NCBI GenBank assembly: GCA_963691885.1
Contig: OY829843.1
Span: 2,976,001-3,040,000 of the forward strand
DNA length: 64,000 nucleotides
Direction of reading: 5' to 3'
From: G963691885 sp963691885
Lineage (GTDB): Bacteria; Pseudomonadota; Alphaproteobacteria; UBA8366; Aestuariispiraceae
The notes beneath the pieces were generated by a model. The model ran no database searches, was not told the DNA's origin, and saw nothing but the letters and a program-made list of their open reading frames with translations. Below are positions 49,719-57,930 of the stretch, in pieces; the stretch's first letter is position 1, and each line of letters begins with the position of its first letter. The position numbers and the translations under genes are program-made.

Positions 49719-51651
49719 GAGGGTCGTTTCCAGATCAGCCTGGTGGGGTCACCTCCGAGGTGTCTTCACAGCCGTGGTCCTTGGCGGTGCCGTTGCCTTG
49801 CCGTCAATTGGTTACGCACAATCTGATGCAGGGGGTGCACCTCAAACACTCGCCAACGAAGTTGACGAAGTCACCCGCCGTGTCCTGAGTGACCCGTTCA
49901 TCACCCTGCGCTTTGTGGCGCTTGCGCTGGAAACACCAGACGAACAGGGACAGGCGTTGAATGGCATTGTTCGTGCTTTGCTGGCGCGTGGTGATTTGCC
50001 CGGCGCCTTGAACGAAGTACGTCGGATCGAAGACAATCTGTGGAATGGCCGCTCCCTCGCGGCACTGGGTGACTATCAAAACGATCAGGGCGACAAGGAT
50101 TCGGCACTGGACTATTACGCCCAGGCGGTCGCCCGTGTAGCCCGAGAGGATATCAGTATTGGCGGGGCTGACCTGTTGCGGCGTCTCGCGATCAAGCAGG
50201 CTGGCTTAAACCAGCTGGACACCGCCATTGAAACCGCGCGATTGATCCCGATCGCGACGGGTCGGGTGGCCGCCTTGCAGCAGGCCGCTTCCGCGTCTTT
50301 TGAGAGTGGAAATGGCAACAGGGCATCCGTTGAAGCAGCGAAGACCGTTCTGCGGGCGGCCTTTGAAGAGGCCAAGACAATCACCGATACCTCACAGGAA
50401 ACCGCGCGTCTGATCATCGCGCTGGGGGACGCCCAGGCGGAATTAGAGGACCAGCCAGGTGCGCAGGAAAGCTTTCGACATGCCCGGAAACTGATAAGCG
50501 ATGGTGCCCGTGATGGGCGGAACGAGAGTTATGCTGTCCTTTCGGCCTCAATGATCGGGGCGAACCAATTGGAAGAAGCGATGGAGGTCGTCCGGCTGGT
50601 CGAGCGGGGTACCCATCAGGTTCGGGCGCTCAGCTCTGTTGCACGTGCCCTTGGTGATCGGGGAAACCTGGATACAGCGGTTCCCCTTTTCACCCTTGCC
50701 CGCGAGGCGACACCGGGGATCGATGATGATGTCGAGCGCGCCCGCGCCATAGCCTATATGATCCGTGAGCAGGTTCGGGTGGAACGCTATGCCGATGCGT
50801 TCAATGCGGCGGGCGCTATTTCAGACAGGCGCTTGCAGAGCGAGGCCCTTCTCGGCATGGCGGACGAGCTGTTGAAACAGGGTAAAGCCGATGCCGCGCT
50901 GGTCCTGGTGGATTACATCCCGTTCATTGGCATGCGTGCCCAGATCTTTGGCCGGGTGGCAGAGGTCGTGGCTCGTGCCGGAAACAAGCCAGAGGCCGAG
51001 GCCCTGATCGCCAGGGCATTTGAAGAAACCGGTTTTGACCCCTTTCCAGATTATGTACCGGATGCATCCCGGATCATTCTTGCCACGCAAATGGCTTATG
51101 GTGACCGACAGAACGATCCCTTTGTGTTTTCCGAGATTCGCAAGCTCGCGGATCTGATTGAAGATGAGCTAACGCGTGTTGATGTGATGGCGCGACTGGC
51201 GACAGCTGAAGCGCTGCGCGGCGAGACCGAACGGGCAAACCGGACATTGAGCAGTGCCTGGCGAAATGCCTGGCTCAACAGGCGGGCCGCGAAATTTCCG
51301 AAAATTCTGGAAAGTATTGTTGAGGCCCAGATCGCGATCGGGGATGTTCTCTCTGCGTTTGATACCGCCGCCCGGATACCTGAACCGGACGAGGACATGT
51401 TAAACGCCCGCACGCCAGCGGGGGATTTTACCGCCCCAAGGTTCCGGTCTTTGAAACGGGTTGCTGTTGCAGCTTCCAGGATTGGTGAGACTGATCTGGC
51501 CATTCGGGCTGCCCGGGAAATCGAACATCCCCCGGCGCGTGCCGCTGGTTTGGCAGCGATCGCGGTTTCCATTGCCGTGGAACAGAATGCATTGGAGGCA
51601 GGGGAGGAAGAGCTACCCAGCCTCGCTGACGTGCCCCAAGAACCAAGCTGA
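49681..51651 (+). CDS. Exported repeat-rich protein of unknown function
   Basis: About 650 residues. The start is uncertain: ATG 49639 would overlap purB by 80 bases; GTG 49681 and TTG 49696 also overlap purB but sit closer to the signal peptide (basic VVSRSAWWGHLRG, then FTAVVLGGAVALPSIG, cleavage near YAQ). The mature protein is all-helical with repeated ~35-residue units rich in Ala, Arg and Glu (for example DLPGALNEVRRIED and DKDSALDYYAQAV), suggesting TPR-like solenoid repeats. It is probably periplasmic. No enzyme motif is visible and no specific function can be given. No terminator separates it from purB, so it may be co-transcribed. Confidence 0.75.
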   Translation: MLTRSLPGFSGLKRVVSRSAWWGHLRGVFTAVVLGGAVALPSIGYAQSDAGGAPQTLANEVDEVTRRVLSDPFITLRFVALALETPDEQGQALNGIVRALLARGDLPGALNEVRRIEDNLWNGRSLAALGDYQNDQGDKDSALDYYAQAVARVAREDISIGGADLLRRLAIKQAGLNQLDTAIETARLIPIATGRVAALQQAASASFESGNGNRASVEAAKTVLRAAFEEAKTITDTSQETARLIIALGDAQAELEDQPGAQESFRHARKLISDGARDGRNESYAVLSASMIGANQLEEAMEVVRLVERGTHQVRALSSVARALGDRGNLDTAVPLFTLAREATPGIDDDVERARAIAYMIREQVRVERYADAFNAAGAISDRRLQSEALLGMADELLKQGKADAALVLVDYIPFIGMRAQIFGRVAEVVARAGNKPEAEALIARAFEETGFDPFPDYVPDASRIILATQMAYGDRQNDPFVFSEIRKLADLIEDELTRVDVMARLATAEALRGETERANRTLSSAWRNAWLNRRAAKFPKILESIVEAQIAIGDVLSAFDTAARIPEPDEDMLNARTPAGDFTAPRFRSLKRVAVAASRIGETDLAIRAAREIEHPPARAAGLAAIAVSIAVEQNALEAGEEELPSLADVPQEPS

Positions 51652-51675
51652 TCCAGAATTACCACCCGCCCTGAA

Positions 51676-52245
51676 TTATTGATCGATCAGGGCTCGCTCT
51701 ATTTCAAGAAACTCGGATTCATCAATACGCTGGGAAATGGCTTCTTCAGGGCCTGTCTTGCCATGGTCAAAATCCTGGCAGACGAGAACCATGGACGGCT
51801 CTGTCTCAGAAACTTCGGTATTGATGAAAGGAACCATCAACCTGGTTGTGTCGACGGCGCGCCCCAAATCCCATTGAAATCGACTATGGGAATAAACAGG
51901 CAGACGGGTTTCGACGCATTCATGCTGAAGTCCGGCGATGTAATCCCGGTATTCGCCCTTCATCACGAAATCTATCGTCTGGCCTGTAAAATCATATCCC
52001 CAGGCTTCCACCATCTGGGTGCCGACCAGTCGAAACCGGATTTGTTTTTCAGGGCCGATAATGTCCGTAACGATCAGCGCAGAGGCTTGGGGCAGGATGT
52101 CAAGAATGTCAAAATCCTGCCAGCGTGGGACGGGGCGTGATGCAGGATCTACTGGCCGTCCATCACGCATAACACGACGGTCCGGAAGCAAAGAGATCCA
52201 GTAATCATAGATGCGGGCCTGATTTTCGCTGAACTGAACCGTCAT
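51676..52245 (-). CDS. PAS domain protein (PAS_5 / DUF1488-like class)
   Basis: 189 residues from ATG 52245, with GAGAG upstream. The stretch ending in FRLVGTQMVEAWGYDFTGQT and the preceding LPQASALIVTDIIGP fit the PAS_5-type domain common in alphaproteobacteria as a stand-alone protein. No kinase, GGDEF or other output domain is attached. Probably a cytoplasmic ligand-binding or partner protein; role unknown. The family label in brackets is a best recollection, and the safe statement is a PAS-like single-domain protein. Confidence 0.7.
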   Translation of the reverse strand: MTVQFSENQARIYDYWISLLPDRRVMRDGRPVDPASRPVPRWQDFDILDILPQASALIVTDIIGPEKQIRFRLVGTQMVEAWGYDFTGQTIDFVMKGEYRDYIAGLQHECVETRLPVYSHSRFQWDLGRAVDTTRLMVPFINTEVSETEPSMVLVCQDFDHGKTGPEEAISQRIDESEFLEIERALIDQ

Positions 52246-52364
52246 GTAAGCGCTCTCAATCCCCCAGACTGTTGCTCGGTGTCTTAACCTGAACACTCTG
52301 CCAGGAGGGTACCTGAAACGCTAATATGCGGTAAAGGGCAACGCAGACAAGTTAGGTCTGGAAA

Positions 52365-52685
52365 TTACGATTCCAGCTGCTCGCGGGCCGTTGCCATGAG
52401 TTTGTCCATCTCAGTGCGCAGCAAATGCTCTGAAATATCCACACCCCGGCTCTCGATATCGCCCATGACTTTGCGCACCACGTCTTCGTGACCGGCCTCT
52501 TCAAAATCGGACTTCACAACTTCGACCGCGTATTCGGCGGCTTCGTCGCCGCTCATGCCGAATTTTTCCGCCAGCCAGAGGCCAAGCAGTTTGTTGCGGC
52601 GGGCGGTCACTTTGAACTCGAATTCCTGGTCGCGGCTGAACTTGGTTTCAAATCCTTTTTCGCGTTCGTCGAAACCACTGCTCAT
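52365..52685 (-). CDS. F1F0-ATPase inhibitor subunit zeta (DUF1476)
   Basis: 106 residues. The N-terminus FDEREKGFETKFSRDQEFEF is the hallmark of the alphaproteobacterial zeta subunit, followed by NKLLGLWLAEKFGMSGDEA and a helical remainder. In Paracoccus this protein inserts its N-terminus into F1 and blocks ATP hydrolysis. Transcribed divergently from purC and not linked to an atp operon here, which is usual. Confidence 0.93.
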   Translation of the reverse strand: MSSGFDEREKGFETKFSRDQEFEFKVTARRNKLLGLWLAEKFGMSGDEAAEYAVEVVKSDFEEAGHEDVVRKVMGDIESRGVDISEHLLRTEMDKLMATAREQLES

Positions 52686-52932
52686 CGTCGTCTCCTTTCG
52701 AGTTTGGTGACTGCGTCACCGGTGTTACATGGCTGTTTCCGGGCCAATTTCACTTTGTATGGGTTAGATAGCGTGCGGGTGTCGTGACTTCAATCGGAAG
52801 CGCGGTGGAAATACGCATATTTCTTGCGTTTTGTGCTTCGCAGAATGTGACAGACGCCTTTTGTTGGTATATGACAGCGCATCGGTTTGGACCGATGAAC
52901 CTGCGAAATCCCCCACGGTCGAAGAGGACCCA

Positions 52933-53754
52933 ATGGCCAGAGGCAGAAAGCTCTATGAGGGCAAGGCAAAGATCCTGTTTGCCGGCACAGAACCCGGAAC
53001 GGTTATCCAGTATTTCAAGGATGACGCGACTGCGTTCAACAACGAGAAAAAAGGACAGATCACCGGCAAAGGGGTCCTGAACAACAGGATTTCCGAGTTC
53101 CTGATGCTGAGGATCATGGATCTGGGTATCCCGACGCATTTTATCCGCCGTATCAATATGCGCGAGCAACTGGTCCGGGAGGTGGAGATCATCCCGGTCG
53201 AGATCATTGTTCGCAATGTGGCAGCTGGATCGATGTCAAAGCGTTTGGGAATCCCGGAAGGAACGGCGCTTCCAAGATCGATTGTGGAGTATTGCTACAA
53301 GTCGGATGAGTTGGGCGACCCCATCATTGCCGAAGAGCATATCACCGCCTTCGGCTGGGCAAGTCCGCAGGATATCGATGATATTCTTGCCATGTCGCTG
53401 CGTATTAATGACTTCCTTTCCGGCTTGTTCATTGCAATCGGGTTGAAACTGATCGATTTCAAGCTGGAATTCGGGCGGGTTTATGACGAGAACGGCGAAA
53501 TGCGTCTGGTTCTGGCCGACGAAATCAGCCCGGATAATTGCCGCCTCTGGGACGTGAACACGAACGAGAAGATGGACAAGGACCGGTTCCGCCGGGACCT
53601 CGGCAACGTGGCCGAAGCCTATCAGGAAGTTGCACGTCGCCTGGGTATTCTGCCCGAGGGCGATCTCACCGAGTTACAGACACCATCAGACAGTCCCGAA
53701 GCGGGCGCAGAAGGCGCGAATGCCTCGCCCGGAGACGGCGAATCGGCACAATAA
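52933..53754 (+). CDS. purC: Phosphoribosylaminoimidazole-succinocarboxamide synthase
   Basis: 273 residues from ATG 52933 (GAGG 6 bases upstream). MARGRKLYEGKAKILFAGTE, FKDDATAFNNEKKGQITGKG, VEIIVRNVAAGSMSKRLGI, and LADEISPDNCRLWD with the metal-binding region identify SAICAR synthetase, which joins aspartate to CAIR using ATP. The last ~25 residues form an acidic Ser/Gly/Ala tail beyond the family core. First gene of the purC-purS-purQ-purL group. Confidence 0.97.
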   Translation: MARGRKLYEGKAKILFAGTEPGTVIQYFKDDATAFNNEKKGQITGKGVLNNRISEFLMLRIMDLGIPTHFIRRINMREQLVREVEIIPVEIIVRNVAAGSMSKRLGIPEGTALPRSIVEYCYKSDELGDPIIAEEHITAFGWASPQDIDDILAMSLRINDFLSGLFIAIGLKLIDFKLEFGRVYDENGEMRLVLADEISPDNCRLWDVNTNEKMDKDRFRRDLGNVAEAYQEVARRLGILPEGDLTELQTPSDSPEAGAEGANASPGDGESAQ

Positions 53755-53855
53755 GACACGGGCGGCGGGGCTGAGCCCGATGCACCTTGTCAGAATTTCA
53801 CATGATTTCGCCGTTTCGGCGACGTCACTCTAGCTATCCAGGAGATGATCCGGCG

Positions 53856-54098
53856 ATGAAGGCAAATGTCACCATCACCCTCAAAAAAGGTGTCCTAGAC
53901 CCACAGGGAAAGGCCATTGAGCATGCTTTGGGCGGCCTTGGCTTTGATGGCGTGAATGAGGTGCGTCAGGGCAAGCTGATCGAAATCGATCTCGAAGGCG
54001 ATGATGTGGATGCGGCACAGGCGCAGATTGAGGCGATGTGCGCTAAGCTGCTCGCCAATCCGGTGATCGAAGACTACGCCATTTCCATTATCGAGTGA
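53856..54098 (+). CDS. purS: Phosphoribosylformylglycinamidine synthase subunit PurS
   Basis: 80 residues from ATG 53856, with AGGAG upstream. The sequence MKANVTITLKKGVLDPQGKA, then LGFDGVNEVRQGKLIEIDL is typical of PurS, the small subunit that bridges PurQ and PurL in the three-part FGAM synthase. Confidence 0.95.
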   Translation: MKANVTITLKKGVLDPQGKAIEHALGGLGFDGVNEVRQGKLIEIDLEGDDVDAAQAQIEAMCAKLLANPVIEDYAISIIE

Positions 54099-54171
54099 TC
54101 CCTTGCTGGCCAGACCGCCAATTCCCGGCATCTGGCTAAAATTGGGATCTTTCATGCAAGGAATATTGCTG

Positions 54172-54861
54172 ATGCGTGCTGCAATAATCGTATTTCCAGG
54201 AACGAATCGTGAGAAGGACATCGCGGATGCTCTGGAGAGGGCATCGGGCGTTAGGCCGTCCTTTGTCTGGCATCGTGATACAGAGTTGCCAGACCTGGAT
54301 TTGATTGTCGTTCCGGGTGGCTTTTCATATGGGGATTATCTGCGCTGCGGGGCGATGGCTGGCAACTCGCCGGTCATGCGTGTTGTCGCAGAACGGGCGG
54401 CCAAAGGCGTTCGCATATTGGGGGTCTGTAACGGGTTTCAGGTTCTGACGGAAACCGGATTGCTGCCCGGTGCCCTGATGCAGAATGCAGGGCTGAAATT
54501 CCTTTGCAAACAGGTTGGTTTGCGGGTGGAGCGGGATGACACTCTTTTCTCCAGCGCGATGACGAAGGGCGATGTAATCCACGTCCCTGTTGCCCATAAT
54601 GAGGGCAACTATTTTGCAGATGACGACACGCTGGCCCGCCTGGAAGACACAGGGCGGGTTCTGTTCCGGTATGCAGAGGCAGACGGATCTGTCACGGAGA
54701 CTGCCAATATCAACGGTTCACGGAATAATATAGCCGGTATCCTGAATGACGCGGGTACCGTCCTTGGCATGATGCCGCATCCAGAAAACGCGACGGACCC
54801 TTCCCAGAGGCGGATCGATGGAACAGGCCTGTTCAAGAGTGTAGTGGAGAGCCTCCAATGA
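54172..54861 (+). CDS. purQ: Phosphoribosylformylglycinamidine synthase subunit PurQ
   Basis: 229-residue class I glutamine amidotransferase. The start at ATG 54172 gives MRAAIIVFPGTNREKD; catalytic Cys86 lies in ILGVCNGFQVL, the oxyanion region in VVPGGFSYGDYLR, and the catalytic His/Glu pair in MMPHPENA. It supplies ammonia from glutamine to PurL. Its stop overlaps the purL start by 4 bases. Confidence 0.97.
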   Translation: MRAAIIVFPGTNREKDIADALERASGVRPSFVWHRDTELPDLDLIVVPGGFSYGDYLRCGAMAGNSPVMRVVAERAAKGVRILGVCNGFQVLTETGLLPGALMQNAGLKFLCKQVGLRVERDDTLFSSAMTKGDVIHVPVAHNEGNYFADDDTLARLEDTGRVLFRYAEADGSVTETANINGSRNNIAGILNDAGTVLGMMPHPENATDPSQRRIDGTGLFKSVVESLQ

Positions 54862-57065
54862 GTGGCGGGATAACGACCGAAACCATTGTTACGCCAGAGA
54901 TTGTTGCCGAACATGGTTTGACCGAGGGCGAATACGAAACAGTCCTGGACATTATGGGGCGCGCCCCGAATATCACGGAACTCGGCATCTTCTCGGTCAT
55001 GTGGTCCGAGCATTGCTCTTACAAATCATCGCGTGTTTGGCTGAAGACCTTGCCGACGACCGGTGCGCAGGTCATTCAGGGGCCCGGCGAAAACGCGGGC
55101 GTTGTTGATATCGGTGATGGTCAGGCCGCAGTTTTCAAAATAGAGAGCCACAACCATCCAAGTTACATTGAGCCCTATCAAGGGGCGGCAACCGGTGTTG
55201 GCGGCATTATGCGTGATGTGTTCACCATGGGGGCGCGGCCCATCGCCAATCTCAATGCCTTGCGCTTTGGTGAACCGTCGAATGCCAAGACCCGTCATCT
55301 TGTCGACGGCGTTGTGTCCGGGATCGGTGGCTATGGCAATTGCATGGGCGTGCCCACCGTAGGGGGCGAGGTGAATTTCCATCCGTCCTACAATGGCAAT
55401 TGTCTGGTCAATGCGATGACCGTGGGATTGGCCGATGCTGATCGTATTTTCCTGTCGAAGGCGTCCGGCATTGGTAACCCGGTTGTCTATGTCGGTTCAA
55501 AGACCGGTCGCGATGGTATTCACGGTGCCACGATGGCTTCAGCCGAGTTTTCGGAAGCGACAGAGGAAAAGCGACCAACGGTTCAGGTTGGTGACCCGTT
55601 CACGGAAAAGCTATTGCTGGAAGCCTGTCTGGAATTGATGGCAACGGACGCGATTGTTTCCATTCAGGATATGGGGGCAGCGGGCCTGACCTCCTCGTCT
55701 GTCGAGATGGCTGACAAGGGCGGTGTTGGAATTCGGCTTGATCTGGAACAGGTGCCAATGCGGGAAACCGGCATGATTCCTTATGAATTGATGCTGTCGG
55801 AGTCCCAGGAAAGAATGCTGATGGTCCTGAAACCGGGTCATGAAGACCAGGCAAGGGCGATCTTTGACAAATGGGAACTGGATTTTGCCGTGATTGGCGA
55901 GGTCACGGATAGTGGCAGTCTGCATCTGACCTGGCATGGCAGCACGGTTGCCGAAATTCCTGTGTCGCCGCTGGTTGAAGCCAGTCCGATGTATGAGCGC
56001 CCCTGGGAAGAGACGCCGGCGCAGCCAGCGCTTGACCCAGCGACAGTGCCGGAAACGGGCACAATCTCGGAGGTGCTTTCCCGACTTTTGGCGACGCCGG
56101 ATTTGAGTTCCCGCCGTTGGATCTGGGAACAGTATGATCATTATGTGCGCGGAGAGACGATGCAGATCCCGGGCGGTGATGCGGCCGTGGTTCGGGTACC
56201 CGGCACAAACAAAGCGCTCGCCATGACGGTTGATTGCTCACCACGCTATGTCTTTGCTGATCCGGAAACCGGTGGGGCGCAGGCGGTCGTCGAATGCTGG
56301 CGCAATATGGTTGCGACCGGGGCAAAACCCCTTGCTCTTACGAATAATATGAACTTTGGGAATCCGGAAAGACCCCGGATCATGGGACAGTTCGTTGGCG
56401 CGGTGAAAGGGATGACCAAAGCGTCCAGGGCACTCGATTTTCCCGTCGTTTCCGGCAATGTCTCGCTCTATAATGAGACTGCGGGCACAGCAATTCTGCC
56501 AACGCCGGTGATTGGCGGTGTGGGCTTGCTACAAGACAGCACCAGGATGGCGGCACTGGGGTTCAAGGGCGCGGGTCAATCAATTTATGTGCTTGGTGAA
56601 ACCACGGGTTGGCTGGGGCAAAGCCTTTACCTGCGGGAAATTCACGATCGCGAGGAGGGAACGCCGCCCCCGGTCGATGTCGAACTGGAAGCAAAACACG
56701 GTGCCTTCATTTTGGGGCAAATCGCGTCTGGTCAGCTTGATACCTGTCATGACGTCTCGGACGGGGGACTGGCTGTGGCATTGGCCGAGATGGCAATGGC
56801 GGGCTCGATCGGTGCCACAATTTCTCTGCCAGACGATGCGTCCCCTCTCGGTTTTGCCTTTGGAGAAGACCAGGCACGGTATATTCTCGTGGTCACGGAT
56901 GGTGAAGCGCTGGAAGCGGCGGCGAATGAGGCTGGCGTTACCCTGTCTTTGATTGGGAAAACCGGTGGGGAAATGTTGATCTTCGGGGATGAGAGCCCCA
57001 TATCAATAGAAGAGTTGAAGACGGGATATGAGGGGTGGTTGCCGACATTTATGTCTGGCAGTTAG
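54858..57065 (+). CDS. purL: Phosphoribosylformylglycinamidine synthase subunit PurL
   Basis: 735-residue ATP-dependent synthase (FGAR + ammonia to FGAM). SVMWSEHCSYKSSRVWLKTL, PGENAGVVDIGDG, FKIESHNHPSYIEPYQGAAT and VGGIMRDVFTMGARPIA are diagnostic. The two-fold AIRS-like repeat is visible, with DMGAAGLTSSSVEMA in the first half and DVSDGGLAVALAEMA in the second. It is the small-type PurL without a fused amidotransferase, matching the separate PurS and PurQ. Confidence 0.97.
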   Translation: MSGGITTETIVTPEIVAEHGLTEGEYETVLDIMGRAPNITELGIFSVMWSEHCSYKSSRVWLKTLPTTGAQVIQGPGENAGVVDIGDGQAAVFKIESHNHPSYIEPYQGAATGVGGIMRDVFTMGARPIANLNALRFGEPSNAKTRHLVDGVVSGIGGYGNCMGVPTVGGEVNFHPSYNGNCLVNAMTVGLADADRIFLSKASGIGNPVVYVGSKTGRDGIHGATMASAEFSEATEEKRPTVQVGDPFTEKLLLEACLELMATDAIVSIQDMGAAGLTSSSVEMADKGGVGIRLDLEQVPMRETGMIPYELMLSESQERMLMVLKPGHEDQARAIFDKWELDFAVIGEVTDSGSLHLTWHGSTVAEIPVSPLVEASPMYERPWEETPAQPALDPATVPETGTISEVLSRLLATPDLSSRRWIWEQYDHYVRGETMQIPGGDAAVVRVPGTNKALAMTVDCSPRYVFADPETGGAQAVVECWRNMVATGAKPLALTNNMNFGNPERPRIMGQFVGAVKGMTKASRALDFPVVSGNVSLYNETAGTAILPTPVIGGVGLLQDSTRMAALGFKGAGQSIYVLGETTGWLGQSLYLREIHDREEGTPPPVDVELEAKHGAFILGQIASGQLDTCHDVSDGGLAVALAEMAMAGSIGATISLPDDASPLGFAFGEDQARYILVVTDGEALEAAANEAGVTLSLIGKTGGEMLIFGDESPISIEELKTGYEGWLPTFMSGS

Positions 57066-57107
57066 ACCTGTATCCAGGATGGATTAAACAGGTAAGGGGT
57101 ATAGTCG

Positions 57108-57347
57108 ATGCCAATGAATGCCGGGGATATCGAAAAGTTCATCAAGGATGCATTGCCCGACGCCGAGGTACAGATCAACGATCTGCGCGGGGACGGCGAC
57201 CACTATGCCGCTTTTGTGAAGTCCAGCAGTTTCAAGGGAAAAACCCGGGTTCAGCAGCACCAGATGGTTTATAATGCCTTGCAGGGACGCATGGGGAATG
57301 AACTTCATGCCCTGGCGCTGCAAACAGCTGTGCCTGAAGAGGTCTAG
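57108..57347 (+). CDS. BolA family protein
   Basis: 79 residues. IEKFIKDALPDAEVQINDLR, then DHYAAFVKSSSFKGKTRVQQ and HQMVYNAL have the BolA fold pattern including the conserved invariant His. BolA proteins bind a [2Fe-2S] cluster together with CGFS monothiol glutaredoxins; the adjacent grxD supports that pairing. It follows purL by 42 bases, a common alphaproteobacterial order. Confidence 0.93.
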   Translation: MPMNAGDIEKFIKDALPDAEVQINDLRGDGDHYAAFVKSSSFKGKTRVQQHQMVYNALQGRMGNELHALALQTAVPEEV

Positions 57348-57439
57348 ACTTTCAGCTGCAATCTGGGCCATAACGAGCCCAATATCGAATTTACGGGTTC
57401 GTGGATGATGCCCGGACCCTTTGAGAAAGGATAAGCGCG

Positions 57440-57781
57440 ATGAGCGATAATGCCGCAATTGAAATGATTGATGGTGAAGTGAAGGCAAATGATGTGGTCC
57501 TGTTTATGAAAGGCACACCAGTCTTCCCGCAATGTGGATTTTCTGCAGCTGTTGTACAGGTGCTCAACCACCTCGGTGTAAAATACAAAGGCGTCAATGT
57601 GCTGGAAGATGACGGCCTGCGTCAGGGTATCAAGGAATTCTCAAACTGGCCGACCATCCCACAGCTCTATGTGAAGGGTGAATTCGTTGGCGGCTGCGAC
57701 ATCATCCGCGAAATGTTTGAAACCGGTGAGTTGATGGAAATGCTGTCGACCCACGGGATTGATGTTCAGATTAACGCCTGA
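57440..57781 (+). CDS. grxD: Monothiol glutaredoxin Grx4 type
   Basis: 113 residues. Active-site CGFS has Cys32 in VFPQCGFSAAVVQVL, with the glutathione-binding segments WPTIPQLYVKGEFVGGCDI further on. These proteins carry and deliver [2Fe-2S] clusters, often with BolA partners; the bolA-like gene is directly upstream. A terminator follows 25 bases later, closing the purC-to-grxD stretch. Confidence 0.96.
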   Translation: MSDNAAIEMIDGEVKANDVVLFMKGTPVFPQCGFSAAVVQVLNHLGVKYKGVNVLEDDGLRQGIKEFSNWPTIPQLYVKGEFVGGCDIIREMFETGELMEMLSTHGIDVQINA

Positions 57782-57805
57782 TCGACATCGAAAAGACCAG
57801 GTTTT

Positions 57806-57847
57806 GCAGGCCTCCACCCTCTGGGTTGGGGGCCTGTTTATTTTTTG
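57806..57847 (+). terminator. Terminator after grxD
   Basis: Stem CAGGCC / GGCCTG with further pairing inside (57807-57836), followed by a T-rich tract up to 57847. Confidence 0.85.
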
Positions 57848-57930
57848 GTGATGCAGAACAAATCCAGGCGCTTGGGTTTGCCCGTATTAACCTTTTAGTA
57901 TTTAATCATTCACAATGATACACGGATAAG

